The notes under the pieces: model-generated
The model's input: only the letters and a program-made list of their open reading frames with translations
Databases searched by the model: none
Told to the model about the DNA's origin: nothing
Shown: positions 21,729-31,945 of the stretch, piece by piece
How positions within the stretch are numbered: position 1 is the first letter of the stretch
Layout: each line of letters opens with the position of its first letter
Assembly (NCBI GenBank): GCA_019638805.1
Contig: JAHBTA010000001.1
Coordinates: forward strand, 434,001-498,000
Direction: 5' to 3'
DNA: 64,000 nucleotides
From: Microbacteriaceae bacterium
GTDB taxonomy: Bacteria > Actinomycetota > Actinomycetes > Actinomycetales > Microbacteriaceae
Position numbers and translations under genes: made by a program

Positions 21729-22535
21729 TGCGCACCGCTCGCCCCGGCTGGCGAAGGGCCGCGAGCGCGACGAGCGCGACGGCGGCCTCGGCCGGGTCGG
21801 CAACGCGGAAGGCCGCCACGGTCGGGCCGGGGCCGACCTTGATGCCCACGTCGTCCGGCCGCAGCACCGCGAAGGCGTCCTCGTCGGTCGCGTCGTCGCC
21901 CGCATAGAGGACGGCATCGGCCGCGGTGTGCGCGCACAGCCGCTCGAGCGCGTCGCCCTTGGTCGCCGAGCGCACGGAGAACTCGAGGATGTCCTTGCCC
22001 GAGCGCACGGTCACACCGTCCAGGCGGTCCCGCAGCTCGCCCAGCGCCAGCTCATGCGCACGGCGCGCGTCGGGCGCACTCGCCAGCCGGGTGTGCAGCG
22101 CGAATCCGGCGGGCTTGGCCTCGACCCACGCCCCCTCGACGGCGCCGGCCACCCCGTCCAGCACCCCGCGCAGGGTCTCCAGCCGCGCGAGCTCCTCCGC
22201 GCCGAGGCCCACCGGGTCGTGCGCGTCGTCCAGCCGCAGCTCGATCCCGTGCGAGCCCACCAGCAGGACGCCCGCGGGCGGGTCCGACACCTCGACGAGG
22301 CTCTCCAGCGACCGGCCGCTGACCAGGGCCACCCGGGTTCCGGGCGTGTCCAGCAGACGCAGCACGGCATCCCGCGCTTCGGGCAGCGCACGCGCCTCAC
22401 CGGGGACGTCGACCACGGGGGCCAGCGTCCCGTCGAAGTCGAGCGCGACGAGCAGGCGCGGCGCACCGGCCAGCCCCCGCAGGGCATCCCCCAGCTCGGG
22501 CGCGAGCCCGGCCGGCCACCCGGACGGAACCGCCG

Positions 22536-22539
<4 letters not shown>
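21718..22539 (-). CDS. otsB: Trehalose-6-phosphate phosphatase
   Basis: HAD-family phosphatase that removes phosphate from trehalose-6-phosphate, the second step of the OtsAB route. 273 residues; the HAD nucleophile motif DFDGTLAP starts at D34, and motif IV is in [15 protein letters not shown]. The start ATG overlaps the otsA stop by 4 bp. The last codons (RNEN) and the stop lie inside the end of the palindromic repeat copy 1, so insertion of the repeat appears to have replaced the original C-terminus. Confidence 0.93.
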
Positions 22540-23954
<1,415 letters not shown>

Positions 23955-23960
23955 GACGTC

Positions 23961-23966
23961 ACGCTA
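23961..23966 (-). promoter_or_regulatory. otsA: -10 box of otsA (leaderless type)
   Basis: TAGCGT on the minus strand, 6 nt before the ATG at 23954. Confidence 0.45.
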
Positions 23967-23997
23967 TCAGGGGGCACCTGTGTGACCCCTGGCACGC

Positions 23998-24003
23998 TAG
24001 GTT
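23998..24003 (+). promoter_or_regulatory. -10 box of the TIM-barrel gene (leaderless type)
   Basis: TAGGTT followed by 7 nt and the ATG at 24011. Confidence 0.45.
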
Positions 24004-24010
24004 GGGGGCG

Positions 24011-24895
24011 ATGATCCCGATCGGCATGAGCACGTCCTGCGTCTACCCCCAGGGCGTGGAGACGGGGTTCCGTGTCGCCCGGCTGGCCGGTTACGACGGA
24101 ATCGAGGTCATGGTGACCCGCGATCCCGGCACGCGCAGCGCCGACGAGCTGCTGCGCCTGCGCGACACGTACTCGATGCCGATCCTCGCGATCCATGCAC
24201 CCGTTCTGCTGCTCACCTCGAACGTCTGGGGGCGGGATCCGGCGGTCAAGCTCCTGAGATCGGCCCAGCTCGCCGCGGCGGTCGGCGCGCGCAACGTGGT
24301 GGTGCACCCGCCGTTCCGCTGGCAGGCCGGGTACGCGACCGACTTCGAGCGCATCGTCCGTGAGACCTCCGCCGAGACCGGCGTCGAGGTGTGCGTCGAG
24401 AACATGTTCCCGTGGAAGGTCGGCGGGCGTCAGCTCAAGGCCTACGCCCCCTCGCCCAACCCGCTCGATCTGGACGTCGACGCGATGACGCTCGACTTCT
24501 CGCACGCGGCGCTCTCCGGCCGTGACTCGCTCGAACTGGCCATGGCCATGGGCGACCGGCTTCGGCATGTGCACCTGTGCGACGGGCGCCGCTCGGCCAG
24601 CGAGGGCAACATGTTCGACGAGCACCTGGCCCCGGGCCGGGGCACCCAGCCGGTGGCCGAGACCCTCCAGTACCTCGCGGACAACGACTGGGACGGCGTC
24701 GTGGTGGCCGAGGTCGTGACCCACAAGTTCCGCAACACGCGCAAGAAGATGGACCTGCTCATCGAGGCGGTCGCCTTCGCGCGCGAGCACCTCGAGCAGG
24801 ATCACTCGGTGCGCGAGCCCCTTCCGGTGCCCGGCGGCGGCGAGTTCACCAGGCGCCGGGTGCGCCGCGCCGAGCGCCGCGCCGAGCGCGGCTGA
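24011..24895 (+). CDS. Sugar phosphate isomerase/epimerase-like TIM-barrel protein
   Basis: A 294-residue protein of the xylose-isomerase-like TIM barrel family (AP endonuclease 2 superfamily). GYDGIEVMVTRDP, a VVVHPPF strand, VCVENMFPW and the HVHLCDG strand carry the metal-type His/Glu/Asp residues of the barrel. The substrate is unknown; the family includes inositol and sugar epimerases. The C-terminus is a basic tail (RRRVRRAERRAERG). ATG at 24011 is preferred over an upstream TTG because a TAGGTT box lies seven bases before it. Divergent from otsA. Confidence 0.8.
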   Translation: MIPIGMSTSCVYPQGVETGFRVARLAGYDGIEVMVTRDPGTRSADELLRLRDTYSMPILAIHAPVLLLTSNVWGRDPAVKLLRSAQLAAAVGARNVVVHPPFRWQAGYATDFERIVRETSAETGVEVCVENMFPWKVGGRQLKAYAPSPNPLDLDVDAMTLDFSHAALSGRDSLELAMAMGDRLRHVHLCDGRRSASEGNMFDEHLAPGRGTQPVAETLQYLADNDWDGVVVAEVVTHKFRNTRKKMDLLIEAVAFAREHLEQDHSVREPLPVPGGGEFTRRRVRRAERRAERG

Positions 24896-24910
24896 GCGGG
24901 GCCGTGTGCG

Positions 24911-24946
24911 ATGAATACCACTTCGAGATCCCGCGAGGAGCGATGA
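24911..24946 (+). other. Possible 11-codon upstream ORF coupled to the next gene
   Basis: ATG AAT ACC ... CGA TGA encodes MNTTSRSREER and ends in an ATGA overlap with the start of the 84-residue gene. It contains the GAGGAG that would be the ribosome site of that gene. Could be chance, since a GTG at 24904 in the downstream frame is also open. Confidence 0.25.
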
Positions 24947-25197
24947 AGCGCCCCCGTCACGAGGCCTGGGCCGAGAGGATGCGGGCACTCCAGGCACAGG
25001 CTCGTGCCGACCTCGGCGGCCGCGTGTACTCGCCGCAAGAGACCGCTGCACTGATCAAGCAGATCGCCACCGACGCGATCCTCGTCGTGTCCAACGACAC
25101 CGACCTGACCGCACTGTCGCCCTGGCGCGGGCGGCTGCCGATCCTTCGCTCCCGGGACTTCGTGGTCCGCATGGTGCAGACTCGCCGGGGCCGGTAG
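24943..25197 (+). CDS. Hypothetical protein, 84 residues
   Basis: No confident family. The N-terminal half is basic and helical (RPRHEAWAERMRALQAQARADLGG), the C-terminal half has alternating hydrophobic residues: AILVVSNDTDLTALSP and LPILRSRDFVVRMV. The string VVSNDTDL resembles the SNDSDF strand of NYN/PIN-type RNase folds, but the protein is too short to hold a complete one; this is a weak hint. The ATG at 24943 has a strong ribosome site (GCGAGGAGCG); a GTG at 24904 would add 13 residues. It ends 20 bp from the convergent molybdoenzyme gene. Confidence 0.55.
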   Translation: MKRPRHEAWAERMRALQAQARADLGGRVYSPQETAALIKQIATDAILVVSNDTDLTALSPWRGRLPILRSRDFVVRMVQTRRGR

Positions 25198-25216
25198 TAA
25201 CTCGCGCGCACCGCGC

Positions 25217-27007
25217 TCAGATCGACTGGCGGTATCCGAAGAACTCGTGGTCGTTGTTGTAGCCGCCGTGGCCGCCGCCGATGTCACGGAAGCTGTCTAC
25301 GAACTCGATGCCCTTGATCCACTTGACCATCTTGAAGCCCAGCTGCACCTCGTTGCGCAGGCGCAGCGGGGCGCCGTGGCCGAAGGTGAGGTCCTCGTCG
25401 TTCATCTCGTAGGCCAGCATGGTCAGCGGGTAGCTCATCTGCTCGATCGGGTGTGCGTCGTAGTAGATCCCGCCGTCCGGCCCCGGCGCGTACGAGTAGA
25501 ACACCACCCATTTGGCCTCGGGCGTGGGTTTCACCAGATCGAGGATCGTCGACATCGACACCCCGCCCCACTTGGCAACCCCCGACCAGCCCTGGATGCA
25601 GAAGTGCTGCGTGATCTGCTCGTGGTGGGCGAGGGAGCGCAGCTGCGCCAGATCGAGCTCGACCGGGTTCTCGACCAGGCCGTTGATGCGCAGCCGGTAG
25701 GCGGCGAAGTCGCCCTCGCGCAGCTTCTCGAACTCGTCGGTGTCCGGGTAGCGGCCGTTGTGCCAGAAGTAGGGCGAGATGTCCTTCTCGGTGTACTGGC
25801 CCGGCTTGGCGTCCAGGTGCTCGAAGAGCCGCTGCGCCGGGCCCACCAGGACGTACCCGGCCTTCTGCACCGCACGCGGGAAGCGATAGGTCAGCGGAGT
25901 CGCCGCGACCCAGGCCACGATCATGACCACGAGCGAGATCGCGAAGATCGTGAACCCCACCCAGCTGTCGTCATCCCGGCTCGCGTACATGTGGTTGAGG
26001 TTGCGCAGCGCCCCGGTGGTCAGCACGAGCGCGACGTGCACGACGATGAAGCACACGAACCAGCACAGCACCAGGAAGTGCAGCGACCGGGCGACCTGGA
26101 TGCTGAACAGGGAGCTGACCCGCCGGAACCGGGTCGAGAGCGCGGGCGACATGCCGAGTCCGGTGATGAGGGCCAGCGGTGCCGCCACGAAGACCGTCAC
26201 GAAGTACGCGATGAGCTGGAGGCTGTTGTAGTTCACCCAGCCGTTCTCGAGCGGCCAGTCCAGCGACAGGTACTGGATCGCGACCGAGATCGCGTGGGGG
26301 ATGACGTCCCAGTTCAACGGGACCAGTCGCATCCACTGACCGGTCGCGAACAGGAGGATGTAGAAGACGATGCCGTTGAGCAGCCACAGGGTGTTGATGC
26401 CCAGGTGCCACCACCTCGCAAGGCCGATCGAGTGCCTCCGGCCGGGCAGCCCGACCCCGTCGGGGAGGGTGAGCGAGTCCATCTTGGCGGTGTAGAGCGG
26501 GTCGGGGGGCACCGGCTTCTGCATCCGGAACCAGTCCTTGCCGGGAGTGGAGTGCCGGGTGAGGTAGAGCCGCGGGTGGTCCGCCAGGATCGTGACGCCG
26601 GATCGGATGATGAAGATCATCAGGAAGGCGTTGAGGAAGTGCTGCCACCCGAGCCACGCCGGGATCCCGACGGGCGCGCCCGCGGGCAGCTCGGAGGATC
26701 CCGGGTAGGTCGCCATGAAGTCCTGCACCGCGGGCAGCTCGCGCAACCCCTTGGCGATCGCGACTCCGGTGATGAGCAGCACCAGCCCGATCGGGATGAG
26801 CCAGAGCAGGTTGAACCACCGGTCCCGGCCGACCCGGATGCGCGGCGCGACCCCGTACTGCGGGGGGATCCCGCCCGCCCAGTGCTCGTCGACGACGTCG
26901 CGTCTCTTCTTGACCAGCTCCGTCCGATAGCTCTCGGTCGAACCGGAGGGGGTGTACCCCTTGTCCGGAGCGGGAACCAGCGTGGCATGAGGCTTGGAGC
27001 TCGCCAT
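25217..27007 (-). CDS. Membrane cytochrome b-like / sulfite-oxidase-fold molybdoenzyme fusion
   Basis: A 596-residue fusion. The first about 375 residues contain six hydrophobic segments (about 65-87, 120-142, 200-222, 262-284, 308-331, 350-371) with histidines H123, H201, H310 and H324 that could bind haem, as in cytochrome b561/YedZ-like proteins. Residues about 400-596 are a sulfite-oxidase/YedY-type molybdopterin domain; C470 in QHFCIQGWSG is the expected Mo-ligand cysteine. It would pass electrons between the quinone pool or haem and a molybdenum site. The substrate is unknown. A TACACT box lies 7 nt before the ATG at 27007. A likely user of the cofactor made by the moa/moe genes about 9 kb away. 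Confidence 0.85.
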   Translation of the reverse strand: MASSKPHATLVPAPDKGYTPSGSTESYRTELVKKRRDVVDEHWAGGIPPQYGVAPRIRVGRDRWFNLLWLIPIGLVLLITGVAIAKGLRELPAVQDFMATYPGSSELPAGAPVGIPAWLGWQHFLNAFLMIFIIRSGVTILADHPRLYLTRHSTPGKDWFRMQKPVPPDPLYTAKMDSLTLPDGVGLPGRRHSIGLARWWHLGINTLWLLNGIVFYILLFATGQWMRLVPLNWDVIPHAISVAIQYLSLDWPLENGWVNYNSLQLIAYFVTVFVAAPLALITGLGMSPALSTRFRRVSSLFSIQVARSLHFLVLCWFVCFIVVHVALVLTTGALRNLNHMYASRDDDSWVGFTIFAISLVVMIVAWVAATPLTYRFPRAVQKAGYVLVGPAQRLFEHLDAKPGQYTEKDISPYFWHNGRYPDTDEFEKLREGDFAAYRLRINGLVENPVELDLAQLRSLAHHEQITQHFCIQGWSGVAKWGGVSMSTILDLVKPTPEAKWVVFYSYAPGPDGGIYYDAHPIEQMSYPLTMLAYEMNDEDLTFGHGAPLRLRNEVQLGFKMVKWIKGIEFVDSFRDIGGGHGGYNNDHEFFGYRQSI

Positions 27008-27014
27008 GAGGCCG

Positions 27015-27020
27015 AGTGTA
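27015..27020 (-). promoter_or_regulatory. -10 box of the molybdoenzyme gene (leaderless type)
   Basis: TACACT on the minus strand, 7 nt before the ATG at 27007. Confidence 0.45.
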
Positions 27021-27077
27021 CGCGCGACGGATGCGGACGGGACAGGTAGCGTGGAACCCGACCGGACCGGAGGCGCG

Positions 27078-27263
27078 ATGCGCAAGTACATCTTCAACAT
27101 GGGCGTGCTGAGCTCGGTGTTCTCGTTCGTCGGACTCGCGAAGACCACCGCGACGGGCCCGCGCGACTGGCGCCTCATCCTCATGTGGGTCAGCGCCCTG
27201 GCGGGCCTCGCGATCGCGGTCGGCACGGTCATCGAGCAGACCAAGGAAGCAGAGGACTACTGA
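27078..27263 (+). CDS. Small membrane protein, 61 residues
   Basis: One clear membrane helix (about residues 33-52, LILMWVSALAGLAIAVGTVI) after an N-terminal amphipathic stretch, ending with charged QTKEAEDY. Family unknown. The ATG at 27078 follows GGAGG. It is divergent from the molybdoenzyme and coupled by TGATG to the next gene, so the pair may be accessory to the membrane oxidoreductase; this is inference from position. Confidence 0.65.
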   Translation: MRKYIFNMGVLSSVFSFVGLAKTTATGPRDWRLILMWVSALAGLAIAVGTVIEQTKEAEDY

Positions 27264-27547
27264 TGTTCGGGCAGCACTGGAACTTCTTCGAGATCATGGC
27301 CACGGTCGCCTCCTGGCTCGCCGGGCTCCTGATCTTCCTGATCTGGCTCGCGGTCCTCGTGGTCTTCGTGCGCTTCCTGCTCATCGGCACGCGCGCCGCG
27401 AAGGTCTACCTGCGCAACAACGGCGTGCACGACGGGGTGCTCCCCCGCGGCATCTCGCTGCCGGGTACAGGCAACGGTGCGTCGTCCGCGCCGGCGACCA
27501 CGGCGTCCGCCCCCAAGCCGCGCACCCCGCGCACGCCGAAGGCGTAG
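27263..27547 (+). CDS. Small membrane protein with alanine/proline-rich tail
   Basis: 94 residues: a long hydrophobic segment (about 10-45, probably one or two helices) followed by RAAKVYLRNNGVHDG and a low-complexity tail (APKPRTPRTPKA). Not recognised. Starts inside the stop of the preceding small membrane gene, so the two products are made together. Ends 4 bp before the stop of the convergent PLP-enzyme gene. Confidence 0.65.
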   Translation: MFGQHWNFFEIMATVASWLAGLLIFLIWLAVLVVFVRFLLIGTRAAKVYLRNNGVHDGVLPRGISLPGTGNGASSAPATTASAPKPRTPRTPKA

Positions 27548-27550
27548 CGC

Positions 27551-28744
27551 TCAGAAGACGGTCTCGACGAACCCGATCACGCGCGGGTCCTCCGCGTCGG
27601 CGTCGTCCACCTCGGGCATGAGCCTCCACAGCTGGAAGGCCGTGCACGGGTGCGAGATCCCGAGGCGGACCACCTCCCCGACCACGAGTTCCGTCGCGGG
27701 CGGCACCCGCAGATAGGCGTGCTGGTCGGCGAGCTGCGTCACCACGGCGCCCGCGATCCCGGGCGCGACCGGCATGCCCAGATCCGACGGCACGTCGCGC
27801 TTGCCCGCGTCCAGGAGCGCGAGGCCGGGTTCCGGTCGTGACACCACCCGCGCCCAGGCGTGCAGGGCGGGCCGGAAAGCGCGCTCCTGCCCCGCGAAGG
27901 GCGAGATGCCGGTGTAGAACACGTCGTCGTGCGCCTGGAACGCACCGGCCCGCACCACGACCGTGGCACGTTCCCGGTAGGGCTCGAACTCCTCGGCGAC
28001 GAGATCGAACCAGGCGCTGCCGCCCGCCGTCAGGATCGGTGAGTGCAGCATCCCCTCGACGCGGTCGAACAGGGATGCCATCCCCCGCAGATACCCCCGC
28101 ACGCGTTCCGCGGTGGCCGGCTCGCGATCCGCACCGTAGGACCCCTCGTACCCGGCCACGCCCCGCAGCCGCAGCCTCGGCGAGGACGCCACGGCGTGCG
28201 CGACCTCGAGCGCCGCGTCGAGTCCGCGCGCACCCGTGCGGCCGCCGTCGTCGCCGAGCTCGACCAGCACGTCGATGGGGCGCTCGCCCGCGGTGGCCGC
28301 GAGCGCCGCAACGCTCTCGGGAGAGTCGACCCAGCAGACGAGTTCGAAGGCCGGGTCGCGATCGAGTTCGGCGGCGATCCAGGAGGCGGCCACCGGATCC
28401 ACGACCTCGTTGGCGAGCACGACGCGCGCGAGCCCGGCAGCGCGGGCGACCTGCACCTGCCAGGGCGTCGCGAGGGTGATGCCCCAGCATCCCGCGTCGA
28501 GCAGGCGACGCCACAGCTCGGGCGCCATGGTGGTCTTGCCGTGCGGCGCGAGCTCGAGGCCGTGTTCGCGCGCCCAGGCCGTCATGATGGCGGTGTTCGC
28601 GTCGGACGCCGCGCGGTCCAGGGTCATGACCGGGGTGGCCAGCTCGCGCAGCCGCACACCGGTCGCGACGGCCTCAGCCGGGGTGAGCCCCCACAGCGCG
28701 GGCGGCACCGACTTGTGCCGCGGTCCCAGCACGCCTTCGTCCAT
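27551..28744 (-). CDS. PLP-dependent D-amino acid deaminase/aldolase-like enzyme (fold type III)
   Basis: 397 residues with the alanine-racemase-type N-terminal TIM barrel and D-serine-dehydratase-like C-terminal domain (DSD1-like). The PLP lysine is K70 in APHGKTTM. The C-terminus contains [17 protein letters not shown], a segment where D-serine dehydratase-like enzymes bind zinc through His and Cys. Members act on D-serine, D-threonine or related hydroxy-amino acids; which one is not clear here. The ATG at 28744 (GAGGATGAGG upstream) is chosen over an upstream TTG that lies inside the repeat element. Confidence 0.85.
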   Translation of the reverse strand: MDEGVLGPRHKSVPPALWGLTPAEAVATGVRLRELATPVMTLDRAASDANTAIMTAWAREHGLELAPHGKTTMAPELWRRLLDAGCWGITLATPWQVQVARAAGLARVVLANEVVDPVAASWIAAELDRDPAFELVCWVDSPESVAALAATAGERPIDVLVELGDDGGRTGARGLDAALEVAHAVASSPRLRLRGVAGYEGSYGADREPATAERVRGYLRGMASLFDRVEGMLHSPILTAGGSAWFDLVAEEFEPYRERATVVVRAGAFQAHDDVFYTGISPFAGQERAFRPALHAWARVVSRPEPGLALLDAGKRDVPSDLGMPVAPGIAGAVVTQLADQHAYLRVPPATELVVGEVVRLGISHPCTAFQLWRLMPEVDDADAEDPRVIGFVETVF

Positions 28745-28766
28745 CCCCTCATCCTCCCGCTTGGGA

Positions 28767-28849
28767 ACCAAAACTGAGGACTTTCGCGCCGCCGTGCGCG
28801 CAGGCTCTCGCGTGCAGGGGGTTGAGCGTCGAAAGTCCTCAGTTTTCGT
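28767..28849. repeat. Palindromic interspersed repeat, copy 2 (83 bp)
   Basis: Left arm ACCAAAACTGAGGACTTTCG (28767-28786), right arm CGAAAGTCCTCAGTTTTCGT (28830-28849): a 20-bp inverted repeat with one mismatch. Same total length as copy 1. It lies in the divergent gap between the PLP-enzyme gene and nadE, 23 bp and 61 bp from their start codons. Confidence 0.85.
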
Positions 28850-28898
28850 CGACGCCGAGCACCTGAGGGCGCGAAATGCGGGTGTAACCCGGCTGTTC

Positions 28899-28904
28899 TA
28901 CGCT
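28899..28904 (+). promoter_or_regulatory. nadE: -10 box of nadE (leaderless type)
   Basis: TACGCT followed by 6 nt and the ATG at 28911. Confidence 0.45.
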
Positions 28905-28910
28905 CTTGCC

Positions 28911-29738
28911 ATGCGCCAGCTGCAGGCCGAGATCATCAGCACCCTCGGCGTCTCGCCCGAGATCGACCCGGCCGCCGAGGTCGAGCGGCGCGTCGGATTC
29001 CTGGTCGACTACCTCGCCGCCGCGCGCGCGAACGGCCTCGTCCTCGGCATCAGCGGCGGGCAGGACTCCTCGCTCGCGGGCCGACTGTGCCAGCTCGCCG
29101 TGGAGCGCATCCGCGACGCGGGCGCGCGCGCCGTCTTCACCGCGGTTCGGCTGCCGTACGGCGTCCAGGCCGACGAGGCGGATGCGCAGCTCGCCCTCGA
29201 GTTCATCAAGCCCGACGAGGTGGTCACCTTCAACATCCAGCGCGGCACCGACGGCATCGAGGCCGAGTTCGCCGACGCCACCGGGTCCGAGCTGAGCGAC
29301 TTCGTCAAGGGCAACGTCAAGGCGCGCGAGCGCATGGTCGCGCAGTACGCCATCGCGGGGGATGCCGGCCTGCTCGTCGTCGGGACCGACCACGCGGCCG
29401 AGGCGGTCACCGGCTTCTTCACCAAGTTCGGCGACGGCGGCGCCGACATCCTGCCGCTCTCCGGTCTCACCAAACGCCAGGGCAAGGCCCTGCTGCAGCA
29501 CCTCGGCGCCCCCGAGCGGCTCTGGACCAAGGCCCCGACCGCCGACCTGCTCGACGACCAGCCCGGTCAGACCGATGAGGCCAACCTGGGGCTGAGCTAC
29601 CAGCAGATCGACGACTTCCTGGAGGGGCGCGAGGTGGATGCGGGGGTCGCCGAGCGCATCGAGTCCCGTTACCGGGCCACCGAGCACAAGCGCCGCACCC
29701 CGGTCACCCCGTTCGAGACGTGGTGGCGGGAGAACTGA
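28911..29738 (+). CDS. nadE: Ammonia-dependent NAD synthetase
   Basis: Adenylates and amidates nicotinic acid adenine dinucleotide to NAD, the last step of NAD synthesis. 275 residues, the short form without a glutaminase domain, so ammonia is the nitrogen donor. The PP-loop SGGQDSS is at 48-54, and [28 protein letters not shown] is the expected C-terminal part. Leaderless-type promoter. Its 3' end overlaps the next gene by 19 bp. Confidence 0.94.
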   Translation: MRQLQAEIISTLGVSPEIDPAAEVERRVGFLVDYLAAARANGLVLGISGGQDSSLAGRLCQLAVERIRDAGARAVFTAVRLPYGVQADEADAQLALEFIKPDEVVTFNIQRGTDGIEAEFADATGSELSDFVKGNVKARERMVAQYAIAGDAGLLVVGTDHAAEAVTGFFTKFGDGGADILPLSGLTKRQGKALLQHLGAPERLWTKAPTADLLDDQPGQTDEANLGLSYQQIDDFLEGREVDAGVAERIESRYRATEHKRRTPVTPFETWWREN

Positions 29739-31393
29739 CCCGCCGCACGGAGTGGCTGCGCACCGCTCTCGACGCGATCGCGGGGACGACGGCTGAGCCG
29801 TCGCCGGTGCTGCGCGCGCCCGACCACGGGGACGCTTGGTCGCTCGCGGTGGCCTCCTACGTCGCCGCCATGCGCCTCGAGCACGACTACGCGGCGCGAT
29901 TCTCCCGCGAGGCCGCGGCGGCACTCCCGGCGTCGCCGGACCGGGGCGACCCGGTCGTCGTCCTGACGCTCGCCGCGCTCGGGATCGCGGCGGCCGGCAC
30001 GGGCGTGGCCGGTAGGTGGGACGACATCGCCCCCGGGCTGACCGCATCCGGCGACCCGGTGCGGGACGCGCTGCCCCTGCTCGACGGGCTCGACGACTCC
30101 GACTGCTCCCGGTTCGCCCACTACGCCCTCGCGGAGGCCGCGCTCGCCCTGGGGCGCGTGGGGATCGCGGGCCGGGTGCCCGGGGTCGGGAGTTTCGAGC
30201 GGGAGTTGGCGGGGCATCCGTTCGACACCGTGATCGCGACGCTGCGCGCCCGGATCGCGGCCTTCGGCGGGAGGATGACGGAGGCCCAGGGCCACCTCGC
30301 GGGTTTGAGCCCCACGGGCATCGAGCGCCTGGACCTTCTCGCCGACGCCACCCGTTCCTTCGTGGACGGCAACACCGCCCACCCGGCCGAGGTGCGCGCC
30401 CTCGCGGCCCGACTGGCGCGTGCGGATACCCGTGGACCGGACCGCATCGACTCCGGGTGCGCCCTGCTGTGCGGCTACGGTCTGCTCGGCGTCGGTGACA
30501 TCGTGCGCTCCGCCGAGCTCATCGCGGGCCACGGCTGGGAGCGCGCGGTGATCATCGATCGCGCCATCGTGCACGAGCTCCTGGTGCACGCTGCCATCCG
30601 GGCCGGCGATCTGCCCGCGGCCGAAGCCTGGCTCGCTGCGGCGCTGGAGCACTTCGCGGGCGACCCGATCGCCGACTCGACCCTGGACCGCGCACGCAGC
30701 CGCCTGCTTCTCGCGATGGGCGACGCGGAGACGGCCATCGAGGCGGCCGAGCGATCGATCCACCGCGCGCGGGAGGAGGGTCGCACCGTCGAGGAGGCGG
30801 AGGGCGAGATCCTCGTCGCCCGTGCTCGCATCGCCGCCGGCCGGCGCGGGGAGGCGCTGCGCGACCTCGGCCGCATCGTCGAGACGGTCGAGCCCGAGGG
30901 CTTCCGCGCGGTGCGGCTCTCCGCCGGCCGGGAACTGCGCGGGACCGGGCGGCGCCTGCCGCCGCCCCGCGGTCGCGGCAGGGATGCGCTCTCGGCCCGC
31001 GAGCTCCAGGTGCTCGGGCTGCTGGTCGAGGGGCGCGAGACGGCGGAGATCGCGACCGCGCTGCACATCTCGCCGCACACGGCACGCGTGCACGTCTCAC
31101 GCGTGCTGACCGCGTTCGGGGTCGCGTCGCGGGTCGCGCTGGTGTGCCGGCTCGCGACCGAAGAGGGCGATCCGGCCGCAGCCGCCGCGTCGTCGGGTGT
31201 CCTGACCAGCCGTCAGCATGCCGTGGTGGGCGAAGTCGCGCGGGGGTTCGGCAACACCGACGTCGCGGAGCATCTCGGCATCGCCGTGCGCACCGTCGAG
31301 AAGCACCTGACCGAGGCGATGCGGCGGCTCGGGGTGACCACGCGGGTCGCGCTCATCGCGCGAACCGCGGGGCTCGTAGGCCGCGCCGAATAA
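29720..31393 (+). CDS. Transcriptional regulator with two tandem LuxR-type HTH domains
   Basis: 557 residues. Residues 1 to about 410 are an alanine-rich helical region with TPR-like repeats and no visible nucleotide-binding loop, so it is not a full MalT-type STAND protein. The C-terminus carries two consecutive LuxR/GerE HTH domains: about 422-480 ([20 protein letters not shown]) and about 493-553 ([20 protein letters not shown]), each with the usual recognition helix ([12 protein letters not shown] and [12 protein letters not shown]). The GTG at 29720 lies inside nadE, so it is coupled to it; a GTG three bases later is equivalent. The targets are unknown. Confidence 0.8.
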   Translation: MVAGELTRRTEWLRTALDAIAGTTAEPSPVLRAPDHGDAWSLAVASYVAAMRLEHDYAARFSREAAAALPASPDRGDPVVVLTLAALGIAAAGTGVAGRWDDIAPGLTASGDPVRDALPLLDGLDDSDCSRFAHYALAEAALALGRVGIAGRVPGVGSFERELAGHPFDTVIATLRARIAAFGGRMTEAQGHLAGLSPTGIERLDLLADATRSFVDGNTAHPAEVRALAARLARADTRGPDRIDSGCALLCGYGLLGVGDIVRSAELIAGHGWERAVIIDRAIVHELLVHAAIRAGDLPAAEAWLAAALEHFAGDPIADSTLDRARSRLLLAMGDAETAIEAAERSIHRAREEGRTVEEAEGEILVARARIAAGRRGEALRDLGRIVETVEPEGFRAVRLSAGRELRGTGRRLPPPRGRGRDALSARELQVLGLLVEGRETAEIATALHISPHTARVHVSRVLTAFGVASRVALVCRLATEEGDPAAAAASSGVLTSRQHAVVGEVARGFGNTDVAEHLGIAVRTVEKHLTEAMRRLGVTTRVALIARTAGLVGRAE

Positions 31394-31441
31394 GCCCGAT
31401 CCGCACTACCGGGCGCCCGCGGGCGGCCGGATGATCGGCCC

Positions 31442-31939
31442 ATGATCCTGCGCACGCCCGCCATCGCTGTCCCGGCTCTCGCTCTCGTCCTCCTCTCCGG
31501 CTGTGCAACGGTCGGCGGAGGTTCCGGTGACGCAGGCGGCGGCACGGGGGGCGGCGCGGGCGGCGGCACCCCGAACTGCGAGGGCGTCACGACCGGCGGC
31601 TGGGAGATCTTCCGCGACGATCGCCTCACGGTCACGCCCGACGCCGACGTCATCCCGCTTCAGGCGGCGGGCGACGTCATCGAGTTCACCGACTCGGGCT
31701 ACACCGAGGGCACGACCTACGGTTACGACCTGGCCTATGTCGACGGCGGCCAGGCGTTCGGCCAGGGCGGCGCGCCGTTCTTCGACAGCGAGGGCGCCAC
31801 CTTCCGGCTCGAAGGCCCCCAGGCGCCCGTGACGGCCGACGGCGGGCCGTACGCCGGCATCCTCTCGGTGACGGCGACCGACTCGGCGGGCACGACGGTG
31901 CTCGGCAACGTGTGCGTCATGCTCGCGACCGACGAGTGA
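31442..31939 (+). CDS. Secreted lipoprotein, unknown function
   Basis: 165 residues. Type II signal peptide with lipobox LSGC (Cys21), followed by a glycine-rich linker (GGGSGDAGGGTGGGAGG) and a beta-rich domain with two cysteines (about 46 and 158) that may form a disulfide. No family recognised. GATGAT ends six bases before the ATG at 31442. It ends 6 bp from the convergent nucleotidyltransferase gene, whose base composition is visibly lower in GC. Confidence 0.75.
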   Translation: MILRTPAIAVPALALVLLSGCATVGGGSGDAGGGTGGGAGGGTPNCEGVTTGGWEIFRDDRLTVTPDADVIPLQAAGDVIEFTDSGYTEGTTYGYDLAYVDGGQAFGQGGAPFFDSEGATFRLEGPQAPVTADGGPYAGILSVTATDSAGTTVLGNVCVMLATDE

Positions 31940-31945
31940 GCCGGG

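Noticed and set aside
24943-25197. The 84-residue gene as a truncated pseudogene of a larger RNase
   Set aside because: It has its own strong ribosome site and an intact frame; the resemblance is limited to one short strand.
26941-26970. GGGGGTGTACCCC-like palindrome near the start of the molybdoenzyme gene
   Set aside because: It lies within the coding sequence (Gly-Tyr-Thr-Pro region) and is explained by codon use.
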